From Prorocentrum cordatum (taxonomy: Eukaryota; Sar; Dinophyceae; Prorocentrales; Prorocentraceae): a stretch of 64,000 bases of DNA. The notes under the pieces were generated by a model. That model saw nothing but the letters and a program-made list of their open reading frames with translations, made no database searches and had not been told where the DNA came from. The stretch is from NCBI GenBank assembly GCA_963575745.1, contig CAUYUJ010002718.1:1-64000 (forward strand). Direction: 5' to 3'. The position numbers were made by a program, and so were the translations under genes. Shown here one piece after another: positions 21,566 to 33,368 of the stretch; the stretch's first letter is position 1; each line of letters begins with the position of its first letter.

Positions 21566-22627
21566 CTACTTGGGGTCTGCTACCTTCCCCGCCGTGCCCA
21601 GCTTCACTGGGACCGCGGGAGCTCCCACCGGCTGTCCGACCACGGCTGAGGGCCGCATCGCCCCCGGGGGGGCCCGTCCAGGTCGCCGTAAGTCCTCGCA
21701 AACGGGCTTGAGCAGGTTTCCATCACCCAATCGGAAGCAGCACTTGGTATGAACATTGGTGATCTCGTCCACCTGCCTGCCCTCCTGCACGGCCATGCAG
21801 AAGGGGAACCACCAATAGCAGCAGAAGTCCTTCGTCCACCGACTCTCGGGCGCCGGGTCCCCGAGTGCCTCGCGGAGCTTCATTCTCTGGCCAGCGAGCC
21901 AGGCCGCCAGCAACATATGCGAAAAGAATGCGCCCGTGCCCATCAGACCATCGGACCAGTTGTCGTCAGACCAGCCGTCCCAACTGACCATCATGGGCAT
22001 GAGTATCTTCCACACCACGGCTATGAGCTGGCCGGACAACCAGACTGCCACGACGGCGTGGACGTACGCAAAATAGCCGGGCCCGCCGATGTTCGCCGCC
22101 GTGTAGGTGTCGCCGAGCCTGGCACCGAGACAGAGGCAGGCGTACCAGCAATAGACGTGGTCCTGCAAGCAGCAGTCGCCGCAGCAGGTGTACCTCCACA
22201 CGCCACCACTCCATGCGATCGCGAGGCTGAGTTGGGGATTGCCCTCCCAGCCCTGCCAGGGCCCCCGCTTGTCGACGATCCCGCGTTTGTAGAGGAAGGC
22301 ACCGACATAAGTTAGGACGATGCTGATGATCACAGCCAGTATCCATTGGAATTCACTGGACTGGGGATTCGACCAGGGAGCGCCTGCGTCTTCCTGCTGG
22401 GAAAGGCGGCGCGAGTCCGCATGGAGCGTGCCATTGAGATACGGCCACGCCGCCCATTCGGGTGCCCCCGCGGAGAGCACCTCGAGTTGTGCCTGGCCTG
22501 ACTCCGGTAGCACGCCCTTCAGAGCCTCCAGCACCGCGGCGTCGAAGTGACCCCCCACGGACCAATGGAGCGCATGGAAGAGAAGCATCGCGGGGTGTCC
22601 CAGCAGAGACACGATCAACAGAAGCAT
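21566..22627 (-). CDS. PLAC8-type membrane protein, copy 3
   Basis: Full-length; the predicted protein appears identical to copy 2, and units 2 and 3 have the same length (2.63 kb). The most recent duplication or conversion in the array probably links these two. Confidence 0.8.
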   Translation of the reverse strand: MLLLIVSLLGHPAMLLFHALHWSVGGHFDAAVLEALKGVLPESGQAQLEVLSAGAPEWAAWPYLNGTLHADSRRLSQQEDAGAPWSNPQSSEFQWILAVIISIVLTYVGAFLYKRGIVDKRGPWQGWEGNPQLSLAIAWSGGVWRYTCCGDCCLQDHVYCWYACLCLGARLGDTYTAANIGGPGYFAYVHAVVAVWLSGQLIAVVWKILMPMMVSWDGWSDDNWSDGLMGTGAFFSHMLLAAWLAGQRMKLREALGDPAPESRWTKDFCCYWWFPFCMAVQEGRQVDEITNVHTKCCFRLGDGNLLKPVCEDLRRPGRAPPGAMRPSAVVGQPVGAPAVPVKLGTAGKVADPK

Positions 22628-22693
22628 CGCGAGTCTGAAGCACTCGATGCAATCTGCCCACGCAGCCGATGAACAAAATAAAACGACGCTGTC

Positions 22694-22715
22694 CTTGAGC
22701 CAAAACGGCTATACG
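22694..22715 (-). promoter_or_regulatory. Fossil spliced leader, copy 3
   Basis: Same altered leader, 66 nt before the ATG at 22627. Confidence 0.85.
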
Positions 22716-24198
22716 AATCGTCTTGGGGCCGTCGAGGTGCCGCCATGTAGGCCAGCAAGGAGCCTACGAGGCAATGTTGGGACCACCTTGGGTCCATCTG
22801 GGAGCACCTAGGGCCGTCTTGGGCCGCCTTGAAGGCCCACTGGGCCCTGTAAGAGGCCTCTCCTCAGAGGACTTGATTTTCTCGAGTCTCTGGCTCCCGA
22901 AACTCTCGACCCCTAGCCCAGGAAGCGCTTTACAGTGTGAGTCCTGCTCCACAGCCAAAGGGCCCAGAAGCGCCCCTGGACGCCGAAAATGGGGGAAAAA
23001 GCTCCGGCGCGATTCTTTCCGAGTCGCTTAAGTCGGGATCCGCTCCGCTTCAAAGTCGGCCTCTGCGGACCTCATGGGGATCGCTCCGACCATAATATTT
23101 CGAGGCGGATCCCGCCCTGCGTCGAGGGCACCCCAGGAGGCCCCAAGGGGCACAGCAAAACATTCAGCAAAACTGAATCCGCTACCGTGGTCCCTGGCAC
23201 GTTGAGGGGTGGCAGAATGCCAAGTGCTGTCTGGTAGGGTTCTGCAATCTTCTACGTAAAGGGACCTTCCCTTCTCCAGGCCGCAGCTCGTTGCGCGCAC
23301 CGGCCATACTCCCAGGGGGTCCCTGGGCGGCCATGGCGCCTCCCTGGGGCCCCCCAAAGCTTCCATGACGGCCCGAGAGGCCCCCAAGAGGGCCCCAAGA
23401 CGGCCTAAGAGCGCCCCAAGACGGCCCAAGAGAGCCCCGCCCCAAAAGGGGACCCCAGAGAGGGAACACGAACCGAAAGTCCGAGCCTTCCGCCCCAAGG
23501 GACCCCCAGGAGGCGCCCAAGAGGCGCCCAAGAGGCCCCACAGAGGCTTCCAAGAGGTCCCAAGAGGCCCCCAAGAGGCCCAAAAATGGGCTGCAAGAGG
23601 CCTCAAAACTGCCTCCAAGAGGCCTGCCATGAGATTCCAACGAACATCCACTAGGCTCATTACCCAGAACCCAGGCACGAGGGCGGGACTTGCCGTAGGC
23701 AGCTGGATACTCGATTTTCCCTGCTCCGTGCCTCTGGAGGCCCCCAGAGGCCCCCAAAGGCCCGAGACTGTCCCAAGCCTCGATCTTGCAGGAGGATTGA
23801 CCTGACCGTTCGCTCCCTCCGGCGCGCCGCGCCGCGAGCGGGCGGCCCATCCGCTCTCTGATGGGCCGTTCTGGGGCCGTCTTCTGGTGCGGCCAGTGCT
23901 TTTATGGATGGCTGCTGGCACGTGCGAGGAAGATGCTGCGCGACGTGCCCGCCCCATGGCGGCGGCACCGGCGGAGAGAGGTTGCCAGGCCTGCAAAGGG
24001 GGCAGAGCATCTCGCTGGGACAGGTGAAATGTCATGCCCTCAGCGTCGGGCCAGTCCACGCTTCCACCCAATTAGGGCGGCGCCGAGGGACTGCGTACCG
24101 AAAAAGGCAGGTGGCCATGACTCGCGTTCTTCACGAACTGCTCGCGCGGGAAGGACAGCGGATCAGGAGAGCAGCCAGGGCTCGGCAGGGATTGGCTG

Positions 24199-25273
24199 CT
24201 ACTTGGGGTCTGCTACCTTCCCCGCCGTGCCCAGCTTCACTGGGACCGCGGGAGCTCCCACCGGCTGTCCGACCACGGCTGAGGGCCGCATCGCCCCCGG
24301 GGGGGCCCGTCCAGGTCGCCGTAAGTCCTCGCAAACGGGCTTGAGCAGGTTTCCATCACCCAATCGGAAGCAGCACTTGGTATGAACATTGGTGATCTCG
24401 TCCACCTGCCTGCCCTCCTGCACGGCCATGCAGAAGGGGAACCACCAATAGCAGCAGAAGTCCTTCGTCCACCGACTCTCGGGCGCCGGGTCCCCGAGTG
24501 CCTCGCGGAGCTTCATTCTCTGGCCAGCGAGCCAGGCCGCCAGCAACATATGCGAAAAGAATGCGCCCGTGCCCATCAGACCATCGGACCAGTTGTCGTC
24601 AGACCAGCCGTCCCAACTGACCATCATGGGCATGAGTATCTTCCACACCACGGCTATGAGCTGGCCGGACAACCAGACTGCCACGACAGCGTGGACGTAC
24701 GCAAAATAGCCGGGCCCGCCGATGTTCGCCGCCGTGTAGGTATCGCCGAGCCTGGCACCGAGACAGAGGCAGGCGTACCAGCAATAGACGTGGTCCTGCA
24801 AGCAGCAGTCGCCGCAGCAGGTGTACCTCCACAGCCACCACCGTCCATGCGATCGCGAGGAGCTGAGTTGGGATGCCCTCCCAAGCCCTGCCAGGGCTCC
24901 CGCTTGTCGGACGATCCCGCGTTTGTAGAGGAAGGCACCGACATTCCCGTTAGAACGATGCTGATGATCACAGCTAGTTATCAATTGGAAATTCACTGGA
25001 CTGGGGATTGACCAGGGAGCGTCTGCGCTTCCTATACCAGCCATGGTGTGCGCGAGTCCGCATGGAGCGTGCTATTGAGATACGGCCACGCGCCCCATCG
25101 GGGGCACCCGCGGATGGAGCACCTCGAGTTGTGCTGGCCTGACTCCGGTAGCACGCCCTTCAGAGCCTCCAGCACAGCCGGCCGTCGAGTGACCCCCCAA
25201 GGGGACTCATAGAGCGCATGGAGAGAAGCATCTCGTGGTGTCCCAGCCAGAGGACACGATCAACAGAAAGCAT
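24199..25273 (-). pseudogene. PLAC8-type membrane protein, copy 4, 5' half damaged
   Basis: The last 209 residues (from RYTCCGDCC) are intact and identical to other copies. Between about 24830 and 25300 there are many one- or two-base insertions and deletions relative to copy 3, destroying the frame through the membrane helix and N-terminus. The expected ATG is still present at 25273. The errors are clustered and the flanks are clean. This could be a decayed copy or an unpolished long-read patch in the assembly. Confidence 0.7.
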
Positions 25274-25340
25274 CGCGAGTCTGAAGCACTCCGATGCAAT
25301 CTGCCCACGCAGCCGATGAACAAAATAAAACGACGCTGTC

Positions 25341-25362
25341 CTTGAGCCAAAACGGCTATACG
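25341..25362 (-). promoter_or_regulatory. Fossil spliced leader, copy 4
   Basis: Intact form of the altered leader, despite the damage in the neighbouring coding region. Confidence 0.85.
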
Positions 25363-26359
25363 AATCGTCTTGGGGCCGTCGAGGTGCCGCCATGTAGGCC
25401 AGCAAGGAGCCTACGAGGCAATGTTGGGACCACCTTGGTTCCATCTGGGAGCACCTAGGGCCGTCTTGGGGCGTCTTGAAGGCCCACTGGGCCCTGTAAG
25501 AGGCCTCTCCTCAGAGGACTTGATTTTCTCGAGTCTCTGGCTCCCGAGACTCTCGACCCCTAGCCCAGGAAACGCTTTACAGTGTGAGTCCTGCTCCACA
25601 GCCAAAGGGCCCAGAAGCGCCCCTGGACGCCGAAAATGGGGAAAAAGCTCCGGCGCGATTCTTTCCGAGTCGCTGAAGTCGGGATCCGCTCCGCTTCAAA
25701 GTCGGCCTCTGCGGACCTCATGGGGATCGCTCCGACCATAATATTTCGAGGCGGATCCCGCCCTGCGTCGAGGGCACCCCAGGAGGCCCCAAGGGGCACA
25801 GCAAAACATTCAGCAAAACTGAATCCGCTACCGTGGTCCCTGGCACGTTGAGGGGTGGCAGAATGCCAAGTGCTGTCTGGTAGGGTTCTGCAATCTTCTA
25901 CGTAAAGGGACCTTCCCTTCTCCAGGCCGCACCTCGTTGCGCGCACCGGCCATACTCCCAGGGGGTCCCTGGGCGGCCATGGCGCCTCCCTGGGGCCCCC
26001 CAAAGCTTCCATGACGGCCCAAGAGGCCTCCAAGAGGGCCCCAAGACGGCCTGAGAGCGCCCCAAGACGGCCCAAGAGAGCCCCGCCCCAAAAGGGGACC
26101 CCAGAGAGGGAACACGAACCGAAAGTCCGAGCCTTCCGCCCCAAGGGACCCCCAGGAGGCGCCCAAGAGGCGCCCAAGAGGCCCCCAGAGGCCCCCAAGA
26201 GGCCTCCAAGAGGCCTCCAAGAGGCCCCAAGAGGCCCAAGAATGGGCTGCAAGAGGCCTCAAAACTGCCTCCAAGAGACCTGCCATGAGATTCCAACGAA
26301 CATCCACTAGGCTTATTACCCAAACCCAGGCACGGGGGCGGGACTTGCCGTAGGCAGCT

Positions 26360-27290
26360 GGATCCGCCGTCCCCTGCTTGCAGGGGTGCACGGCGTGCTG
26401 GACGTTTCAGGTTTTGGTTTTGGTTCTTTTTCTAAAAGAACTCCCCCAGTGGGCACGTCCCGCCGGGGTCCCGGGAGGAAGCCGAAAGGACCTCAATCCG
26501 GAAAAACATCCTCCAAAAAACGGCCGTTTCGCTCGGGACATCCTCAAAAAATCGCGAAGATGGCCCAAGATGGCCTCCAAGTCCGCCCGAGATGGTCCAA
26601 GACGGCCTCCAAAACGGCCCAAGAGAGTCCAAGACGGCCCAAGACGGCCCAAGAGGCCCCCCAGAGGCCTCCCAGACGGCCCAAGAGGCCTCCAAGAGGT
26701 CCTCCAGGAGAGTCCGAAGAGGCCAAAATCATTGATTTTTCATTGGTTTTTGAAGGATTCTGGCATTTGCGCCTTTTCGGCTCTCCGACGGCTCGAGACG
26801 GCCCAAGAAGCCCCCAAGATCGCCCAAGAGGCCCCCAAGAGAGCCCCATGATGGCCCAAGTGGCCTCCAAGATGGCCCCTAGAGGGCCCCAAGAGGGCCC
26901 AAGAGGCCCCCAACACGCCCAAGATGGCCTCCAAGACGCCCAAGATGGCCTCCAAGACGGCCCTGGAGCATTCCAAGCGGGCCCCAAGTCGGCCCATAGA
27001 GGCCCCCCAAACGGCTTCCGACGGCTTCAGACGTGCCAGGAACCCACCAAGATGGCCGAAGTTGGCTCGAAGCTGGCCCGAGACGGCCCAAAAGCCCCAA
27101 AGATCGCCCAAAGCTTGCCCAAGAGGCCTCCAAGACGGCCAAGATGACCTTCAAGATGCCCACGTGTTCCCCGAAGGCTTTCCAAACCGATTCGGGGAAC
27201 ACGTGGTCCGATAGCTTGGCAGGTCTGGCCTCAACGTTCGGCCACATAGGCGCTTCCAAAAAGGCAGGGGGCGGCGGTGATTCGCCGTAG
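26360..27290. other. 0.93-kb insertion in unit 5 spacer
   Basis: It interrupts the conserved 3' flank between GCCGTAGGCAGCTGGAT (26350) and GCCGTAGGCGTCTTCGATAC (about 27286), which look like two versions of the same flank sequence. The content is 180 bp of unique sequence (TTTTGGTTTTGGTTC near 26411), then about 570 bp of CCAAGATGGCC-type minisatellite with one diverged 85-bp core. Absent from other units. Confidence 0.7.
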
Positions 27291-27791
27291 GCGTCTTCGA
27301 TACTCGATTTTCCCTGCTCCGTGCCTCTGGAGGCCCCCAGAGGCCCCCGAAGGCCCGAGACTGTCCCAAGCCTCGATCTTGCAGGAGGATTGACCTGACC
27401 GTTCGCTCCCTCCGGCGCGCCGCGCCGCGAGCGGGCGGCCCATCCGCTCTCTGATGGGCCGTTCTGGGGCCGTCTTCTGGTGCGGCCAGTGCTTTTATGG
27501 ATGGCTGCTGGCACGTGCGAGGAAGATGCTGCGCGACGTGCCCGCCCCATGGCGGCGGCACCGGCGGAGAGAGGTTGCCAGGCCTGCACAGGGGGCAGAG
27601 CATCTCGCTGGGACAGGTGAAATGTCATGCCCTCAGCGTCGGGCCAGTCCACGCTTCCACCCAATTAAGGCGGCGCCGAGGGACTGCGTACCGAAAAAGG
27701 CAGGTGGCCATGACTCGCGTTCTTCACGAACTGATCGCGCGGGAAGGACAGCGGATCAGGAGAGCAGCCAGGGCTCGGCAGGGATTGGGTG

Positions 27792-28879
27792 CTACTTGGG
27801 GTCTGCTACCTTCCCCGCCGTGCCCAGCTTCACTGGGACCGCGGGAGCTCCCACCGGCTGTCCGACCACGGCTGAAGGCCGCATCGCCCCCGGGGGGGCC
27901 CGTCCAGGTCGCCGTAAGTCCTCGCAAACGGGCTTGAGCAGGTTTCCATCACCCAATCGGAAGCAGCACTTGGTATGGACATTGGTGATCTCGTCCACCT
28001 GCCTGCCCTCCTGCACGGCCATGCAGAAGGGGAACCACCAATAGCAGCAGAAGTCCTTCGTCCACCGACTCTCGGGCGCCGGGTCCCCGAGTGCCTCGCG
28101 GAGCTTCATTCTCTGGCCAGCGAGCCAGGCCGCCAGCAACATATGCGAAAAGAATGCGCCCGTGCCCATCAGACCATCGGACCAGTTGTCGTCAGACCAG
28201 CCGTCCCAACTGACCATCATGGGCATGAGTATCTTCCACACCACGGCTATGAGCTGGCCGGACAACCAGACTGCCACGACGGCGTGGACGTACGCAAAAT
28301 AGCCGGGCCCGCCGATGTTCGCCGCCGTGTAGGTGTCGCCGAGCCTGGCACCGAGACAGAGGCAGGCGTACCAGCAATAGACGTGGTCCTGCAAGCAGCA
28401 GTCGCCGCAGCAGGTGTACCTCCACACGCCACCACTCCATGCGATCGCGAGGCTGAGTTGGGGATTGCCCTCCCAGCCCTGCCAGGGCCCCCGCTTGTCG
28501 ACGATCCCGCGTTTGTAAAGGAAGGCACCGACATAAGTTAGGACGATGCTGATGATCACAGCCAGTATCCATTGGAATTCACTGGACTGGGGATTCGACC
28601 AGGGAGCGTCTGCGTCTTCCTTCTGGGAAAGGCGGCGCGAGTCCGCATGTGTGTAGGCGTGCATTGGATACGGCCACGCCGCCCATTGCGGGTGTGCCCC
28701 CGGGCGGACGAGTGCGACCTCGACTTTGGTGCTGGCCTTACTCCCGTTGCACGCCCTCAGAGCCTCCACACCGGGGGCAGGCGGCTTTGTGGACCCCCAG
28801 CCGGGACCAATGAATGCGCATGGCGTCAGCAGAAGCATCGTGCGGGGTGTCCCCAGCAGATACACGATCACAGCAGCAT
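27792..28879 (-). pseudogene. PLAC8-type membrane protein, copy 5, N-terminus damaged
   Basis: About 285 C-terminal residues (from ADSRRLS, residue 70) are intact. From about 28640 to 29000 small insertions scramble the signal region: ATG at 28879 is followed by an in-frame stop after two codons. The open frame that remains would start at a GTG at 28871 with an unrelated N-terminus. Same two explanations as for copy 4. Confidence 0.7.
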
Positions 28880-28960
28880 CTGCTGAGTCTGAAGCACTTC
28901 TCTTGCTGTGTGCTGCCCAGTGCGGCAGCCGATGAACAATCTGTCACAGCTGACGCTGTC

Positions 28961-29022
28961 CTTGGAGCCAAAACTGCTTATGACGAATCGGTCTTGGGGC
29001 CTCGAGCCAAAACGGCTATACG
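28961..29022 (-). promoter_or_regulatory. Two fossil spliced leaders in tandem, copy 5
   Basis: Leader-like sequences at 28961-28985 (CTTGGAGCCAAAACTGCTTA on plus) and 29001-29022 (CTCGAGCCAAAACGGCTATA on plus), about 40 bp apart. Both are followed by the same ACGAATCGGTCTTGGGG-like flank. The shared flank points to local duplication and not to a second retroposition. Confidence 0.6.
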
Positions 29023-30505
29023 AATCGTCTTGGGGCCGTCGAGGTGCCGCCATGTAGGCCAGCAAGGAGCCTACGAGGCAATGTTGGGACCACCTTGGGT
29101 CCATCTGGGAGCACCTAGGGCCGTCTTGGGCCGCCTTGAAGGCCCACTGGGCCCTGTAAGAGGCCTCTCCTCAGAGGACTTGATTTTCTCGAGTCTCTGG
29201 CTCCCGAAACTCTCGACCCCTAGCCCAGGAAGCGCTTTACAGTGTGAGTCCTGCTCCACAGCCAAAGGGCCCAGAAGCGCCCCTGGACGCCGAAAATGGG
29301 GGAAAAAGCTCCGGCGCGATTCTTTCCGAGTCGCTTAAGTCGGGATCCGCTCCGCTTCAAAGTCGGCCTCTGCGGACCTCATGGGGATCGCTCCGACCAT
29401 AATATTTCGAGGCGGATCCCGCCCTGCGTCGAGGGCACCCCAGGAGGCCCCAAGGGGCACAGCAAAACATTCAGCAAAACTGAATCCGCTACCGTGGTCC
29501 CTGGCACGTTGAGGGGTGGCAGAATGCCAAGTGCTGTCTGGTAGGGTTCTGCAATCTTCTACGTAAAGGGACCTTCCCTTCTCCAGGCCGCAGCTCGTTG
29601 CGCGCACCGGCCATACTCCCAGGGGGTCCCTGGGCGGCCATGGCGCCTCCCTGGGGCCCCCCAAAGCTTCCATGACGGCCCGAGAGGCCCCCAAGAGGGC
29701 CCCAAGACGGCCTAAGAGCGCCCCAAGACGGCCCAAGAGAGCCCCGCCCCAAAAGGGGACCCCAGAGAGGGAACACGAACCGAAAGTCCGAGCCTTCCGC
29801 CCCAAGGGACCCCCAGGAGGCGCCCAAGAGGCGCCCAAGAGGCCCCACAGAGGCTTCCAAGAGGTCCCAAGAGGCCCCCAAGAGGCCCAAAAATGGGCTG
29901 CAAGAGGCCTCAAAACTGCCTCCAAGAGGCCTGCCATGAGATTCCAACGAACATCCACTAGGCTTCTTACCCAGAACCCAGGCACGAGGGCGGGACTTGC
30001 CGTAGGCAGCTGGATACTCGATCCTCCCTGCTCCGTGCCTCTGGAGGCCCCCAGGGGCCCCCAAAGGCCCGAGACTGTCCCAAGCCTCGATCTTGCAGGA
30101 GGATTGACCTGACCGTTCGCTCCCTCCGGCGCGCCGCGCCGCGAGCGGGCGGCCCATCCGCTCTCTGATGGGCCGTTCTGGGGCCGTCTTCTGGTGCGGC
30201 CAGTGCTTTTATGGATGGCTGCTGGCACGTGCGAGGAAGATGCTGCGCGACGTGCCCGCCCCATGGCGGCGGCACCGGCGGAGAGAGGTTGCCAGGCCTG
30301 CACAGGGGGCAGAGCATCTCGCTGGGACAGGTTGGATGTCATGCCCTCAGCGTCGGGCCAGTCCACGCTTCCACCCAATTAGGGCGGCGCCGAGGGACTG
30401 CGTACCGAAAAAGGCAGGTGGCCATGACTCGCGTTCTTCACGAACTGCTCGCGCGGGAAGGACAGCGGATCAGGAGAGCAGCCAGGGCTCGGCAGGGATT
30501 GGCTG

Positions 30506-31567
30506 CTACTTGGGGTCTGCTACCTTCCCCGCCGTGCCCAGCTTCACTGGGACCGCGGGAGCTCCCACCGGCTGTCCGACCACGGCTGAGGGCCGCATCG
30601 CCCCCGGGGGGGCCCGTCCAGGTCGCCGTAAGTCCTCGCAAACGGGCTTGAGCAGGTTTCCATCACCCAATCGAAAGCAGCACTTGGTATGGACATTGGT
30701 GATCTCGTCCACCTGCCTGCCCTCCTGCACGGCCATGCAGAAGGGGAACCACCAATAGCAGCAGAAGTCCTTCGTCCACCGACTCTCGGGCGCCGGGTCC
30801 CCGAGTGCCTCGCGGAGCTTCATTCTCTGGCCAGCGAGCCAGGCCGCCAGCAACATATGCGAAAAGAATGCGCCCGTGCCCATCAGACCATCGGACCAGT
30901 TGTCGTCAGACCAGCCGTCCCAACTGACCATCATGGGCATGAGTATCTTCCACACCACGGCTATGAGCTGGCCGGACAACCAGACTGCCACGACGGCGTG
31001 GACGTACGCAAAATAGCCGGGCCCGCCGATGTTCGCCGCCGTGTAGGTGTCGCCGAGCCTGGCACCGAGACAGAGGCAGGCGTACCAGCAATAGACGTGG
31101 TCCTGCAAGCAGCAGTCGCCGCAGCAGGTGTACCTCCACACGCCACCACTCCATGCGATCGCGAGGCTGAGTTGGGGATTGCCCTCCCAGCCCTGCCAGG
31201 GCCCCCGCTTGTCGACGATCCCGCGTTTGTAGAGGAAGGCACCGACATACGTTAGGACGATGCTGATGATCACAGCCAGTATCCATTGGAATTCACTGGA
31301 CTGGGGATTCGACCAGGGAGCGTCTGCGTCTTCCTGCTGGGAAAGGCGGCGCGAGTCCGCATGGAGCGTGCCATTGAGATACGGCCACGCCGCCCATTCG
31401 GGTGCCCCCGCGGAGAGCACCTCGAGTTGTGCCTGGCCTGACTCCGGTAGCACGCCCTTCAGAGCCTCCAGCACCGCGGCGTCGAAGTGACCCCCCACGG
31501 ACCAATGGAGCGCATGGAAGAGAAGCATCGCGGGGTGTCCCAGCAGAGACACGATCAACAGAAGCAT
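30506..31567 (-). CDS. PLAC8-type membrane protein, copy 6
   Basis: Full-length. Has P41, A70, Q77 and D82. Shares with copy 7 some silent changes (for example ACG for Thr in the membrane helix), grouping the last two copies. Confidence 0.8.
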   Translation of the reverse strand: MLLLIVSLLGHPAMLLFHALHWSVGGHFDAAVLEALKGVLPESGQAQLEVLSAGAPEWAAWPYLNGTLHADSRRLSQQEDADAPWSNPQSSEFQWILAVIISIVLTYVGAFLYKRGIVDKRGPWQGWEGNPQLSLAIAWSGGVWRYTCCGDCCLQDHVYCWYACLCLGARLGDTYTAANIGGPGYFAYVHAVVAVWLSGQLIAVVWKILMPMMVSWDGWSDDNWSDGLMGTGAFFSHMLLAAWLAGQRMKLREALGDPAPESRWTKDFCCYWWFPFCMAVQEGRQVDEITNVHTKCCFRLGDGNLLKPVCEDLRRPGRAPPGAMRPSAVVGQPVGAPAVPVKLGTAGKVADPK

Positions 31568-31633
31568 CGCGAGTCTGAAGCACTCGATGCAGTCTGCCCA
31601 CGCAGCCGATTAACAAAATAAAACGACGCTGTC

Positions 31634-31655
31634 CTTGAGCCAAAACGGCTATACG
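31634..31655 (-). promoter_or_regulatory. Fossil spliced leader, copy 6
   Basis: Same altered leader, 66 nt before the ATG at 31567. Confidence 0.85.
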
Positions 31656-32462
31656 AATCGTCTTGGGGCCGTCGAGGTGCCGCCATGGAGGCCAGCAAGG
31701 AGCCTACGAGGCAATGTTGGGACCACCTTGGGTCCATCTGGGGACACCTAGGGCCGTCTTGGGGCGTCTTGAAGGCCCACTGGGCCCTGTAAGAGGCCTC
31801 TCCTCCGAGGACTTGATTTTCCCGAGTCTCTGGCTCCCGAAACTCTCGACCCCTAGCCCAGGAAACGCTGTACAGTGTGAGTCCTGCTCCACAGCCAAAG
31901 GGCCCAGAAGCGCCCCTGGACACCGAAAACTGGGGAGAAGGCTCCAACGCGATTCTTTCCGAGTCGCTGAAGTCTGGATCCGCTCCGCTTCAAAGTCGGC
32001 CTCTGCGGACCTCATGGGGATCGCTCCGACCAGAATATTTCGAGGCGGATCCCGCCATGCGTCGAGGGCACCCCAGGAGGCCCCAAGGGGCACAGCAAAA
32101 CATTCAGCAAAACTGAATCCGCCACCGTGGTCCCTGGCACGTTGAGGGGTGGCAGAATGCCAAGTGCTGTCTGGTAGGGTGTTGCAATCTTCTACGTAAT
32201 AGGACCTTCCCTTCTCTGGGCCGCACCTCGTTGCGCGCACCGGCCATACTCCCAGGGGGTCCCTGGGCGGCCATGGCGCCTCCCTGGGGCTCCCCAAGGC
32301 TTCCATGACGGCCCAGGAGGCCCCCCCAAGACGGTCCAAGAGGACCCCGAGTCGCCGAACGATCGCTCGAAGACGCCCGAGATGGCTTCAAAATGGCGCA
32401 TGAAGCTTCCAAGGTGTCCCTGGAGGCCTCCAAGAGGTCTTCCAGGAGGGCCCCCGAAGGCA

Positions 32463-32545
32463 AAACATCATTGACGTTCCTTGCGTTCTGGGAGGATTGG
32501 GGCGTTCTCGCCTTTTCGGCTTTCCGACGCTCCAAGCCGGCCCGA
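32463..32545. repeat. Conserved spacer core (unit 6)
   Basis: By eye identical to the core at 17997-18080, inside the same 230-260 bp insertion that distinguishes units 1 and 6. Confidence 0.7.
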
Positions 32546-33368
32546 GAGGCCCCCAAGACCACTCCAAAACGGCCCAAGAGGCCTCCAAGAGGGCCCCAAG
32601 ACGGCCTAAGAGCGCCCCAAGACGGCCCGAGAGGGGACACGAACCGAAAGTCCGAGCCTTCCGCCCCAAGGGGCCCCCAGGAGGCGCCCAAGAGGCCCCC
32701 AGAGGCCCCCAAGAGGCCTCCAAGAGGCCCCAAGAGGCCCCCAAGAGGCCCAAAAATGGGCTGCAAGAGGCCTCAAAACTGCCTCCAAGAGGCCTGCCAT
32801 GAGATTCCAACGAACATCCACTAGGCTTATAACCCAGAGCCCAGGCACGGGAGCGGGACTTGCCGTAGGCAGCTGGATACTCGATCCTCCCTGCTCCGTG
32901 CCTCTGGAGGCCCCCAGGGGCCCCCAAAGGCCCGAGACTGTCCCAAGCCTCGATCTTGCAGGAGGATTGACCTGACCGTTCGCTCCCTCCGGCGCGCCGC
33001 GCCGCGAGCGGGCGGCCCATCCGCTCTCTGATGGGCCGTTCTGGGGCCGTCTTCTGGTGCGGCCAGTGCTTTTATGGATGGCTGCTGGCACGTGCGAGGA
33101 AGATGCTGCGCGACGTGCCCGCCCCATGGCGGCGGCACCGGCGGAGAGAGGTTGCCAGGCCTGCACAGGGGGCAGAGCATCTCGCTGGGACAGGTTGGAT
33201 GTCATGCCCTCAGCGTCGGGCCAGTCCACGCTTCCACCCAATTAGGGCGGCGCCGAGGGACTGCGTACCGAAAAAGGCAGGTGGCCATGACTCGCGTTCT
33301 TCACGAACTGCTCGCGCGGGAAGGACAGCGGATCAGGAGAGCAGCCAGGGCTCGGCAGGGATTGGCTG

